Positions 26,201 to 34,080 of a DNA stretch of 52,212 bases are shown here, in pieces (the first letter of the stretch is position 1; the number at the start of each line of letters is the position of its first letter). This DNA is from GCA-2725625 sp964574215 (GTDB taxonomy: Bacteria > Pseudomonadota > Alphaproteobacteria > Rhodospirillales > UBA2165). The stretch lies in the NCBI GenBank assembly GCA_964574215.1, contig CAZNLR010000038.1, forward strand, positions 1 through 52,212, read 5' to 3'. Below the pieces are notes generated by a model. It was not told the DNA's origin. It made no database searches and worked only from the letters and a program-made list of their open reading frames with translations. Both the position numbers and the translations under genes were made by a program.

Positions 26201-28700
26201 TACCCAGGGTGTCACCGCTATCATGATCGATGGCACTGGTTCCTACCGGGCCCATACCGATGAGGAAAAAATTGCCCAAAACAAATTAGCTTCTGAAAGT
26301 GACGCAAAGTCGACTGAAAACGGAATCTGGAGTTCACTCCAAAACGACGCGGAGCATAAGCTGTTAAGGCGCCATATGGAAAAATTGAAGGACGGCGATG
26401 GCGAGGCAGCTACATTCTTTTTAAATATTGATGGAGTCCGCAGCCTCGTCGCGATCTCTTATTTGGCGCCTTTGGATTGGTATACGCTGGCTATCTTCGA
26501 ACCGGACAGCATGGTCGGGTTGGAGGAAATGGGTACCCTAGCCGGCGTGCTCGGTATCGCCTTGCTGATCACTGTGTTTGTTTTCGTGTTCGGGCAAAAT
26601 CTCTTAATCATCCGTCCTTTGCGCGAACTGATGCTCGGGACCAGCAAAGTTGCTGAAGGCGACTACGATGTAAAATTATCAATCACTCAACAGGATGAAG
26701 TCGGCGATTTAGCCCGAACATTTAACGGCATGGCGTCAACCATTGCCGACTATACCAGGAATTTGGAACTCAAGGTGGAGGAGCGAACCGCTGAGTTGAG
26801 CGAAAGTCAGGCCCTGTTTAAGACGGTCATCGACAATATGCCCGCCGTGGTTTTCCTGAAAAAGCCCGATGGCACTTTCCAATTGGTCAATCGGCGCTAC
26901 GAAGAACTCTACGATCTCAAAACAGAGGATATCCGCGGTAAAACCTTGTACGACCTGTATCCCAAGGAGCAGGCGGATCTGTTCACGTCATTCGACCAAG
27001 AAAATCTCAACGGCGGAAAAGGTGGCGAACGCGAACAAATTCTGGAGAAAGACGGAAAGGAAATCATTCTCAACAATGTCATGTTCCCGGTGTTCGATGA
27101 AAATGGGGACATGACTTATTACGGCGGAATCGAAGTCGATATTACCGAGTTGAAAAAAGCCGAAGTCGCCCTCCGGGAAAACGAAGCGAAAATCCGGCGC
27201 ATTTTTGATACGGCGAACGAAGGCATTTGGATCATCGACAAAGAAGCCATTACCGAAGAGGCAAATGACGCCATGTGCGATATGCTCGGGCGCAATCGTG
27301 AGGATGTCGTCGGCAAGCATATCTTCGAGTTCGTCAATGAAAAGAATAAACAGATTTTTCTTGATCAAATTGAACGCCGTAAGCAAGGCGAAGAAGGCGC
27401 CTACGAAATCGCACTGTCGAAACCGGATGACTCATTGATACCGTGTCTGTTTAACGCTGTACCCCGCTATGATGGTGAAGGTGAGAAAATCGGTTCCGTC
27501 GCCATGGTAACGGATATAACGGACCGCAAGGCGGCAGAACAGGCGATCAAGGTGAAGGAGGAGCAACTCCGCTTGGCCATGGACAACATGCCTGGTGGTA
27601 TGTTCTTGGTTGACCGCGATCAAAATTTTGTGCTCTTCAATCGCCAGTATTCAGAACTGTTCGACTTCCCGGATGATCTCATTGCCGAAGACAGGCCGTT
27701 GATTGATATGATTCATTTTCAGGCTCAACGCGGGGACTACGGTAGCGGCCGCTTTGTCAAAATCGTCAATGAAATGATGAAAATTTTTGAAAGCGATCAG
27801 CACCACAACTATGAACGACGTCTTCAGAACGGCCGTATCTTGGAGTTAAACCTTGCGCCGACGCCGGACGGAGGCATGGTTGCCGTCGCCACCAATATCA
27901 CCGAGCGCAAGGAAGCCGAACTGAAACTCAAGGATGCGTTTGACGTGATTTCAAGCAGCATCGATTACGCCTCACGGATCCAAAGGTCCGTATTGCCTGA
28001 CGACTCTCTCTTTTCCGCCCTATTATCGGAACACATGGTTTTGTGGGAACCCCGGGATGTGGTTGGCGGCGACATCTATTGGTGCCGGATGTGGGGTGAC
28101 GGCATACTGATCATCCTGGGAGATTGCACCGGCCACGGCGTACCAGGCGCCTTCATGACATTGATCGCCACCGGCGCGCTGGATAATGCTCTCACCGACG
28201 TAAGCAATGGCCAGGTCGCAAATCTACTTCAACGAATCCATCAACTCGTTCAAGTTACCCTTGGTCAACACGGTGTCAGCGGCGAATCCGATGACGGTAT
28301 GGAACTGGGGCTGTGTTATCTAAGACCGGACATGAACGAACTGGTATTTGCCGGTGCTCGATTTGAACTTTTTATCGTCGAAAATGACGACGTATCGATT
28401 ATTAAAGGCACCAAAAGCGGCATCGGGTACAGGGGTATCTCCCATACCCAGGAGTACGAGGAGCACCGGATTCGAGATTTGGATGGCAAAGCCTTTTTTA
28501 TGACCTCGGACGGTCTTATCGACCAGGTTGGCGGGGAAAAGCGTCGCATGTTTGGCAAAAAAAGATTTAAGTCGCTATTGTTAGATATTCAAAACAAAAC
28601 GATGGCTGAGCAAAAAGAAATCATTTATCAAGCTCTTCTCGATTATCAGGGGGATGAGCGGCGGCGCGACGATGTTTCCGTTGCCGGATTTAAAGTTTAG
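23220..28700 (+). CDS. Giant membrane receptor: three SBP_bac_3 domains, Cache-like domain, HAMP, three PAS, SpoIIE/PP2C phosphatase
   Basis: About 1826 residues from the ATG at 23220; a TTG at 23181 would add 13. A signal peptide (KASVIALIMLTLS, cleavage near AFAQ) precedes three tandem periplasmic solute-binding domains (about 45-264, 275-493, 523-743). TM helices follow near 765-785 and 800-820, then a second extracytoplasmic Cache-like region (about 827-1097), TM near 1106-1129, HAMP (1130-1182) and three PAS domains (about 1197-1312, 1322-1437, 1447-1562). The C-terminal phosphatase domain (about 1607-1826) keeps its metal aspartates in VVGGDIYW, LGDCTGHGVPGAF, TSDGLIDQ and RRDDVSV. It probably couples external amino-acid or organic-acid sensing to dephosphorylation of an anti-sigma-antagonist-type partner. 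No STAS or anti-sigma gene is adjacent. The start has a poor Shine-Dalgarno. dctB lies 217 bases downstream. Confidence 0.9.
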   Translation: MTNRQKLGGGRFSCKTGSRIKASVIALIMLTLSTFHHETAFAQTEELSVAYCVDCVPFHYQDENGKPAGLIIDYWHAWSEKTGIKVKFIPAPWDETLKMVGSGAVDSHAGLFFNKERDKYLDYGVALRKTDTHVFFHRGLSTTTNFSELAAYRIGVIKGDFVEGFLKEKVPSGFIVGYPDYESIIEDLKTGVLKVFAADTPTGLFHLKKAGLLADYTFVSSGPLYRNDWYVASKEGNSATIKLINDGMALVTEEQKTKIARRWNGNTRDASKDDALIIAIDRSYPPFTFMNAQGQPAGLFVDLWKVWSEKSGRKIRFRPSNWSETLESLRAGEVDIHSGLSYSDDRAAWMDFSQQIYQTASRIYHRNGDVVPADLGAFGNRTLAVWGGTFQEAEVRRLYPNTNIKSYLTTMSMVNALLRGEVDALIQEDLVMETIIRDLGLQGAIIARPERLFVSTIHAGMAKGKSDDLKNINASMELIADFEKENIEARWIPNRDNRFFGNGMTDAKVGLTRQERAWLNNHALIRLGSDRAWAPYEFLDKDGVLQGVSAAFLARVQRILGIAFQPPESLPWKDTMERAKNGKIDVLSAVAKTPERQKFFKFTKPYLIWPNVIAARTDAHEISGLEDLLEKRVGVVEGYAIQSTLKHNNPKLKLVPHTDIAEGLKALSAGQIDAFVGSPITIEHFTNQLNLTNIAVVAKTPYKLELSFAVRKDWPELEKVLDKALAQITTSERRALAKSVGLSVDVTITKLETTAKELLTTNEIAALTIIAIALLIFIMIFVWLIRTQRRPFFQSLRGKSILFIVGVFVLVGGSTLWAMSFVGDRIAVQLGNFVAERHVLWHKEKVLGAVQRELALSKQMAESELLVRWARQEDDPIIAADARNELQHFHDNFKARTFFVGLKKSGHFFYSDEKVKKVFLKVIDTLSPTDQDDIWFFATMKDAAPYNLNVDHNVQLGVTNLWVNYAMRKNGETYGVVGTGIHLTEFIKAFIESNTQGVTAIMIDGTGSYRAHTDEEKIAQNKLASESDAKSTENGIWSSLQNDAEHKLLRRHMEKLKDGDGEAATFFLNIDGVRSLVAISYLAPLDWYTLAIFEPDSMVGLEEMGTLAGVLGIALLITVFVFVFGQNLLIIRPLRELMLGTSKVAEGDYDVKLSITQQDEVGDLARTFNGMASTIADYTRNLELKVEERTAELSESQALFKTVIDNMPAVVFLKKPDGTFQLVNRRYEELYDLKTEDIRGKTLYDLYPKEQADLFTSFDQENLNGGKGGEREQILEKDGKEIILNNVMFPVFDENGDMTYYGGIEVDITELKKAEVALRENEAKIRRIFDTANEGIWIIDKEAITEEANDAMCDMLGRNREDVVGKHIFEFVNEKNKQIFLDQIERRKQGEEGAYEIALSKPDDSLIPCLFNAVPRYDGEGEKIGSVAMVTDITDRKAAEQAIKVKEEQLRLAMDNMPGGMFLVDRDQNFVLFNRQYSELFDFPDDLIAEDRPLIDMIHFQAQRGDYGSGRFVKIVNEMMKIFESDQHHNYERRLQNGRILELNLAPTPDGGMVAVATNITERKEAELKLKDAFDVISSSIDYASRIQRSVLPDDSLFSALLSEHMVLWEPRDVVGGDIYWCRMWGDGILIILGDCTGHGVPGAFMTLIATGALDNALTDVSNGQVANLLQRIHQLVQVTLGQHGVSGESDDGMELGLCYLRPDMNELVFAGARFELFIVENDDVSIIKGTKSGIGYRGISHTQEYEEHRIRDLDGKAFFMTSDGLIDQVGGEKRRMFGKKRFKSLLLDIQNKTMAEQKEIIYQALLDYQGDERRRDDVSVAGFKV

Positions 28701-28917
28701 TCCATTGCGACCGCTAAAGGTTCAGTCCCGCCTGCCATATGCCTGGCAATGTTTGACCATTTCCCCCGTTAATGCAGACGTATCATATTCGATTCTATCC
28801 CCGCGACTATGTTGGCGGCATTCTGTTTGCCTAAATTGGGCAGTGGAGTATCATTCCGACCAGGCCGGGAATGTGTAACCCGGCTGTTGCATTAATCCGA
28901 TGGAGGGGAGCTAGCCG

Positions 28918-30759
28918 TTGAAAACCCGGATCAGCCTCGCACTGGTGAGCGCGGCCGTCGGGATTTTGGTCCTGTGGCAGACAGCTTACTGGTCCCGCCA
29001 GATCGCCCTGGATCAGATCGGCGAGCGCAGCCGGCATACCCTCAGTCTCATTGTCGAAGCCCTGCGCGGCGATCTTGAAAAGTACCGCTCTCTCCCCAAT
29101 ATGCTGGTGGCCAATGAATCATTTCGAACAGTGTTGCGGGGTGAGGCAACCCAGGATGGTCTTCAGGCGGTCAACGAGGAACTGGAACGGGTAAACAATA
29201 TTTCCGGCGCCCTGGACACCTATTTGATGGACGCCAAGGGATTGACCTGGGCAGCCAGCAATTGGGCTTCCGATAAAACTTTTGTCGGCAAGAATTTCAG
29301 CTATCGGCCCTATTTCCAGGCGGCGATCCAAGGCCGGCTGGGGCGGTATTTTGCGCTTGGCTCAACATCGGGTGAAAGGGGGTACTACTTTGCTTACCCG
29401 GTACGGGACGGCGTCGAAATATTGGGCGCCGTGGTCGTTAAAATTCAGGTGGATCATCACGAAAACAGGTGGCGGGCGCGGGACCAGGAAGTCATCGTCG
29501 CCGACCGCCATGGCGTTATCTTCCTCAGCAGTGTGTCCGGCTGGCGTTTTAAAACCCTCAATCCAATCGATGCCGAAACGGTTACCGGCCTTCGCGAAAG
29601 CAGGCGTTACGGCAATCATTCACTGTCGCCGCTTTCCATAAAACGTGGCGAGGCCAAATTGGGCGGCGGACAATTGATGACAATCGAAACAAAAACCGAT
29701 TCACCGCGGATCCGAAAAGAGCAATTCCTGGTTCAGGAGCAAGTCATGGCCGAGGCGGATTGGCGGGTAATTCTGCTGTTGCGGACCAGTCATGTCCAAC
29801 CGCAGGTGCGTCAGGCGATGATCATCGCCGCCGGTCTGCTGATCAGTATCCTGCTTGCCGTCATGGCCATCTATCAACGACGGCAGCGGCTCGCCGAACG
29901 AAATTCGCTACAGGAAAAAGCCAAGTCCCAATTGGAAGACCGGGTGCGAGAACGCACTAATGAATTAACCGAAGCCAATATCGAACTCCAGAAAGAGATT
30001 TCCGAACGCAAGCGGACGGAGAGCGAACTGCAGGAAACCCAGGCGACGCTGGTGCAGGCCACCAAACTGGCGGCGCTGGGCCAGATGTCGGCGGGGCTGA
30101 GCCATGAACTGAACCAGCCTCTGGCCGCGATCCGGTCCTACGCTGACAACGCCCGAGAATTCCTTGATCGTGACCGCCAAGACACCACCAAAAAGAATTT
30201 GCTGGGAATATCGGAGCTAACCGACCGGATGGCCCGAATTATCAAGAATTTGAGAACCTATGCCCGTGAGGAAACCATCGAATTGCGGCCGACATCGCTG
30301 GAGTCGGCGTTGGATGAAAGTCTGACCCTGATGGGGCAGCGCATCAGAAGCGAAGGCGCCCAGGTCATAAAAAATTTTCAAGGAGATGATATCAGTGTTC
30401 TCGGTGGTGATGTCCGTCTCCAGCAAATATTCGTGAATCTGCTAACCAATGCCCTGGACGCCATGCGGGACAGTCCGACCAAGGAAATAGATATCGACGT
30501 TTCCTCGTCGGGAGAGGATGTGATCGTTGAAATCCGCGATACCGGCCCTGGTATCGGGGACGATCAGATCGTGAATGTATTTGATCCCTTCTATTCGACC
30601 AAGGAGGTTGGGCAGGGAATGGGTCTCGGCCTGTCCATTACGTTCGGACTGGTAAATCAGTTCGGCGGCACCATCAATGCCGGCAACGTATCCGATGGCG
30701 GCGCCGTGTTCACCCTTGTCCTTAAACGGGCCGACGTCGCCAAGGAGGCCATCGCGTGA
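28918..30759 (+). CDS. dctB: C4-dicarboxylate sensor histidine kinase DctB-like
   Basis: The 613-residue inner-membrane kinase has TM1 (about 4-24), a periplasmic double-Cache (PDC) domain with FSYRPYFQAAIQG and GYYFAYPVRDG, TM2 (about 300-320) and a coiled coil (325-380). The HisKA domain has His396 in LSHELNQPLAAIRSYADN. The HATPase domain has NLLTNALDAM, DTGPGI and GMGLGLSI. This is the DctB arrangement, sensing C4-dicarboxylates in the periplasm. The start codon is TTG with GGAGGGG about 8 bases upstream. The stop overlaps dctD (GTGA). A weak sigma-54-like GGCA-N6-TTGC lies at 28817-28830. The first 40 codons are duplicated as a decayed fragment at 22936. Confidence 0.92.
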   Translation: MKTRISLALVSAAVGILVLWQTAYWSRQIALDQIGERSRHTLSLIVEALRGDLEKYRSLPNMLVANESFRTVLRGEATQDGLQAVNEELERVNNISGALDTYLMDAKGLTWAASNWASDKTFVGKNFSYRPYFQAAIQGRLGRYFALGSTSGERGYYFAYPVRDGVEILGAVVVKIQVDHHENRWRARDQEVIVADRHGVIFLSSVSGWRFKTLNPIDAETVTGLRESRRYGNHSLSPLSIKRGEAKLGGGQLMTIETKTDSPRIRKEQFLVQEQVMAEADWRVILLLRTSHVQPQVRQAMIIAAGLLISILLAVMAIYQRRQRLAERNSLQEKAKSQLEDRVRERTNELTEANIELQKEISERKRTESELQETQATLVQATKLAALGQMSAGLSHELNQPLAAIRSYADNAREFLDRDRQDTTKKNLLGISELTDRMARIIKNLRTYAREETIELRPTSLESALDESLTLMGQRIRSEGAQVIKNFQGDDISVLGGDVRLQQIFVNLLTNALDAMRDSPTKEIDIDVSSSGEDVIVEIRDTGPGIGDDQIVNVFDPFYSTKEVGQGMGLGLSITFGLVNQFGGTINAGNVSDGGAVFTLVLKRADVAKEAIA

Positions 30760-32084
30760 AAAGCCAGGTCGTATTGATCGATGACGAAGAACATCTAAGA
30801 ACGGCCTGCACCCAGGCATTGGAGCTGGCGGATATCGAGGTGGTCAGTTTCGATTGCGCGGACGGGGCGTTGGATACCGTCGGGCGGTCCTGGCCGGGTG
30901 TGGTCGTTACCGACATCAAAATGCCCGGCGATAGTGGCCTGGATGTTATGGCGCAGGCTTTGGCTCACGACCCCGAACTACCTGTCATCCTGATCACCGG
31001 TCATGGTGATGTCCCCATGGCAGTGGCGGCAATGCGGGACGGCGCTTACGATTTTATCGAGAAACCCTTCGCCTCTGAGGTGCTGGTGGATGCAGTACAC
31101 AGAGCCTTGGAGAAGCGTCATCTGGTCCTGGAAAACCGGGCGTTACGGTCGGCTCTGGGAGAGGCGTCGGAACTGGAACAGAGTTTGATCGGACAAACCA
31201 AACAGATGGTCCGGTTGCGGGACGAAATTACCAACTATGCGGCAACCGACGCCGATGTGCTTATTCTCGGCGAAACCGGCGTGGGAAAAGAGCTGGTGGC
31301 GCGAAGTTTGTGCGACCATAGTCAGCGCAAGAACGGGCGGTTTGTTGCTATAAATTGCGGCGCCTTGCCGGAATCGATGATCGAAAGCGAATTGTTCGGT
31401 CATGAGGCGGGTGCCTTCACGGGCGCCACCAAACTGAGGGTGGGCAGAATAGAGCATGCCGACGGCGGCACTGTCTTTCTCGACGAGATCGAGAGTATGC
31501 CGATGGATTTGCAGATCAAGCTGCTCCGGGTCCTCCAGGAACGGACAATTGTCCGCCTGGGGAGCAATGAGGAAATCGCCGTCGATGTGCGCATCATTGC
31601 GGCTACCAAAGAAAATCTGCGGGCTTTGGCCGATGGCGGCAGATTCCGGGAAGACCTCTTCTACCGCCTTGATGTACTGACCCTGACCATACCGCCCCTC
31701 CGGGACAGGCGCGACGATATACCCTTATTGTTTCAGCAATTCGTCACCCAGGCCTGTGACCGTTACAAGCGCGATCCCATTGACGTACCGGCCCACAAGA
31801 TATCGGAACTGATGGCTCACGACTGGCCGGGAAATGTGCGGGAACTTCAAAACGCGGGGCTGCGCTACGCATTGGGGGCTGATGGCGCGGTGGCGACTGA
31901 AGACGGCGACGCTTCACCCAATCTAGCCATTCAAATGGAAGCCGTGGAAAAGAAATTGATCGAAACCGCGCTGGCGAAAAACGGCAATAGTCTGAAACAC
32001 ACTTACGTGGCCTTGGGTGTGTCACGTAAAACCCTTTACGATAAAATGCAAAAATACGGTTTGTCGGTCGATAAAAATAAATAG
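30756..32084 (+). CDS. dctD: Sigma-54-dependent response regulator DctD-like
   Basis: A 442-residue NtrC-family activator. The receiver domain (about 3-120) has phospho-acceptor Asp53 in VVTDIKMPGDSG and Lys in IEKPF. The AAA+ domain (about 142-375) has Walker A GETGVGKE, the GAFTGA loop (219-224) that contacts sigma-54, GGTVFLDEIE and the arginine fingers in FREDLFYRLDVL. The C-terminal Fis-type HTH (about 395-440) includes YVALGVSRKTLYDKMQ. The start is GTG overlapping the dctB stop. It should be phosphorylated by DctB and activate the sigma-54 promoter at 32249-32265 in front of dctPQM. Confidence 0.94.
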   Translation: MKSQVVLIDDEEHLRTACTQALELADIEVVSFDCADGALDTVGRSWPGVVVTDIKMPGDSGLDVMAQALAHDPELPVILITGHGDVPMAVAAMRDGAYDFIEKPFASEVLVDAVHRALEKRHLVLENRALRSALGEASELEQSLIGQTKQMVRLRDEITNYAATDADVLILGETGVGKELVARSLCDHSQRKNGRFVAINCGALPESMIESELFGHEAGAFTGATKLRVGRIEHADGGTVFLDEIESMPMDLQIKLLRVLQERTIVRLGSNEEIAVDVRIIAATKENLRALADGGRFREDLFYRLDVLTLTIPPLRDRRDDIPLLFQQFVTQACDRYKRDPIDVPAHKISELMAHDWPGNVRELQNAGLRYALGADGAVATEDGDASPNLAIQMEAVEKKLIETALAKNGNSLKHTYVALGVSRKTLYDKMQKYGLSVDKNK

Positions 32085-32103
32085 CCGGTTAGGTAAGGGC
32101 GGC

Positions 32104-32129
32104 TACACACGAAATTACGGGTTTGTGTA
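32104..32129. promoter_or_regulatory. Possible DctD upstream activating site
   Basis: TACACA / TGTGTA inverted repeat with a 14-base spacer, centred about 130 bases upstream of the dctP sigma-54 promoter. Arms about two helical turns apart at this distance suit an enhancer site for an NtrC-type activator. It is a single-site observation without a consensus match. Confidence 0.35.
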
Positions 32130-32248
32130 AATTTCTACCCAATGGGTCACGGACGGGACCGTAGCCGGAATATTCACCGAGATGAAAAACGTTGCCGATT
32201 CAAACGATTACATGTGTATTGCTTTGGCTCGAGCGGCCCTCACGTGGG

Positions 32249-32265
32249 TTGGCACAGGGGTTGCT
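32249..32265 (+). promoter_or_regulatory. Sigma-54 promoter of dctPQM
   Basis: TTGGCACAGGGGTTGCT fits the -24/-12 consensus TGGCAC-N5-TTGC without mismatch, GG and GC 10 bases apart. It lies 72 bases upstream of the dctP ATG and directly downstream of the dctBD genes, the classical arrangement of the Dct regulon. Confidence 0.92.
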
Positions 32266-32336
32266 AAATAGGGTGTTGAAACAACGGGGGCAGTTTGCTC
32301 CTGGCCTTTTTTTAACACCTACTGGGAGATGACCCA

Positions 32337-33341
32337 ATGTACAAAGCTATTGCCGCCGCCACTGTCGGCGCCGCTCTAATCGTTTCCGCCGCCCCCGCAT
32401 TTGCGAAATGCGATTCCGGCGAAATCAAAATCAAATTCAGCCATGTGACCAATACCGACAAACACCCCAAAGGCATCGCCGCGACGCTTCTCGAGAAACG
32501 CGTGAACGCCGAAATGAACGGTAAAGCCTGCATGGAAGTTTTTCCTAATTCCACCCTCTATAACGACAACAAGGTTCTTGAAGCAATGCTGAACGGCGAC
32601 GTTCAAATGGCCGCGCCGTCCTTGTCCAAGTTCGAAAAATTCACCAAGAAATTCCGCATCTTCGATTTGCCCTTTATGTTTAAGGACATCAGTGCCGTCG
32701 ACCGATTCCAGAACTCGAAGGCCGGTGAAAAGCTGAAAAACGCCATGAACCGCAAAGGCCTCAAGGGGCTGGCTTTCTGGCACAACGGTATGAAACAGAT
32801 GTCGGCCAACCGTCCGCTGATGAGCCCGGCCGATGCCAAGGGTCTCAAATTCCGGGTCCAGAATTCTGACGTTCTGGTGGCCCAATTCCGTCAACTGGGC
32901 GCCAACCCGCAGAAAATGTCCTTCAAGGAAGTTTACGGCGGATTGCAGACCAAAGTTATCGACGGTCAGGAAAATACCTGGTCCAACATCTACGGCAAAA
33001 AATTCTTTGAAGTGCAAAACGGCGTGACCGAAACCAACCACGGCATTATCGATTATTTGGTTGTTACCTCGACCGAGTGGTGGAAAGGCCTGCCCAAAGA
33101 CGTGCGGTCTCAGCTTGCCGGTATCATCAAGGGTGTAACGACGGCTCGGAACAAAGAGTCCTATAAAGTCAACCAGGACAACAAAAATAAAATCATCGCG
33201 TCGGGTGGCAAAGTCCGTACGCTCAATGATGCGCAACGTAACGCCTGGGTTGGCGCTCTTAAGCCGGTTTGGAATAAATTCGAGGGCGATATCGGCGCCG
33301 AATTGATTTCAGCCGCTCAAGCCGCTAATACTGGCAGCTAA
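32337..33341 (+). CDS. dctP: TRAP C4-dicarboxylate-binding protein DctP
   Basis: Periplasmic binding protein for succinate, fumarate or malate, 334 residues. A signal peptide (MYKAIAAATVGAALIVSAA, cleavage near AFAK) is followed by the DctP fold with FSHVTNTDKHPKGIAA, EVFPNSTLYNDNKVLEAMLNGDVQM and the ligand signature LKFRVQNSDVLVAQF. The Arg of this signature, which binds the carboxylate, is present. QENTWSNIYGKKFFEVQ is also typical. GGGAG sits at good spacing before the ATG. It is expressed from the sigma-54 promoter under DctBD control. A strong hairpin follows before dctQ. Confidence 0.95.
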   Translation: MYKAIAAATVGAALIVSAAPAFAKCDSGEIKIKFSHVTNTDKHPKGIAATLLEKRVNAEMNGKACMEVFPNSTLYNDNKVLEAMLNGDVQMAAPSLSKFEKFTKKFRIFDLPFMFKDISAVDRFQNSKAGEKLKNAMNRKGLKGLAFWHNGMKQMSANRPLMSPADAKGLKFRVQNSDVLVAQFRQLGANPQKMSFKEVYGGLQTKVIDGQENTWSNIYGKKFFEVQNGVTETNHGIIDYLVVTSTEWWKGLPKDVRSQLAGIIKGVTTARNKESYKVNQDNKNKIIASGGKVRTLNDAQRNAWVGALKPVWNKFEGDIGAELISAAQAANTGS

Positions 33342-33359
33342 TAAAGAAACCTGTTGATC

Positions 33360-33398
33360 GCCGGAACGTTCTGCAAAAAATTCGCCGGACGTTCCGGC
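33360..33398 (+). terminator. Hairpin between dctP and dctQ (attenuator-like)
   Basis: Perfect 10-bp inverted repeat GCCGGAACGT / ACGTTCCGGC with a 19-base spacer, extended by CCTGTT / AACAGG across a small bulge. An A-rich but not T-rich tail follows, so read-through is expected. It probably lowers permease expression relative to DctP. Confidence 0.7.
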
Positions 33399-33450
33399 AA
33401 CAGGAATAAAAAAATATTCACATAGGGATGGCAAAACGGGGGAGGCTCAC

Positions 33451-34077
33451 ATCTCCAGCAAGCAGCAAAGTTCGATCGGTCGCGTTGTCGATAATATTGA
33501 AGAGACGCTGATCGCGGTCATATTGGGATTGATGACGGTGATTACTTTCGCCAACGTCGTCGTCCGTTATGTATTCAACGACAATTTGCTTTGGGCGCTT
33601 GAGGCCACTGTTTTCCTATTCGCCTGGCTGGTGCTGATCGGTGTTTCTTATTGCGTAAAGAAAAACCTCCATTTGGGTGTGGACGTGGCCATTCAAATGC
33701 TGTCAAAGCCAAAGCGCCGGATAATGGCGATCATTGCCGTTGCCGCCTGTATCGCGTTTAGTCTGCTCCTTCTGATCGGCAGCTGGGATTATTGGTATCC
33801 CTTTGCCACCAAGCGGGCCTTTTTGGAAACCGAAGATATTCCCATACCAGATTTCCTCCAGTTCCTGGCCCATTGGTTGAACGAGGGGGAGAAGTACGAA
33901 AAGCTCCCGCGGTTTATACCCTATTTCGCCCTGCCCCTGGGCATGACATTGCTGACCTTCCGGTTTCTCCAATCGGCGTGGCGCATTCTTAAAGGCGAAA
34001 CCGATTTGATCATTGCCAGCCATGAAGTCGAAGATCTCGAAGATACCATGGCGTCACATCCGAGCGGTGAGGGCTAA
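33451..34077 (+). CDS. dctQ: TRAP dicarboxylate small permease DctQ, apparently with a non-standard AUC start
   Basis: A four-helix subunit joining DctP delivery to the DctM channel. The homologous frame begins upstream of any standard start. It reads through RVVDNIEETLIAVILGLMTVITFANVVVRYVF, the DctQ first helix, but between the in-frame TGA at 33355 and the TTG at 33523 there is no ATG, GTG or TTG. The TTG would remove the helix start and has no ribosome-binding site. GGGGGAGG is followed 5 bases later by ATC at 33451, giving SSKQQSS after the start, so I place the start there. Either AUC is used, or an ATG has mutated, or the base was misread. The end lies 3 bases before dctM. Confidence 0.85.
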   Translation: MSSKQQSSIGRVVDNIEETLIAVILGLMTVITFANVVVRYVFNDNLLWALEATVFLFAWLVLIGVSYCVKKNLHLGVDVAIQMLSKPKRRIMAIIAVAACIAFSLLLLIGSWDYWYPFATKRAFLETEDIPIPDFLQFLAHWLNEGEKYEKLPRFIPYFALPLGMTLLTFRFLQSAWRILKGETDLIIASHEVEDLEDTMASHPSGEG

Positions 34078-34080
34078 ACC

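Noticed and set aside
28817..28830. Sigma-54 promoter before dctB (GGCA-N6-TTGC)
   Set aside because: GG and GC are correctly spaced but three of the flanking consensus bases mismatch; too weak to list as a feature.
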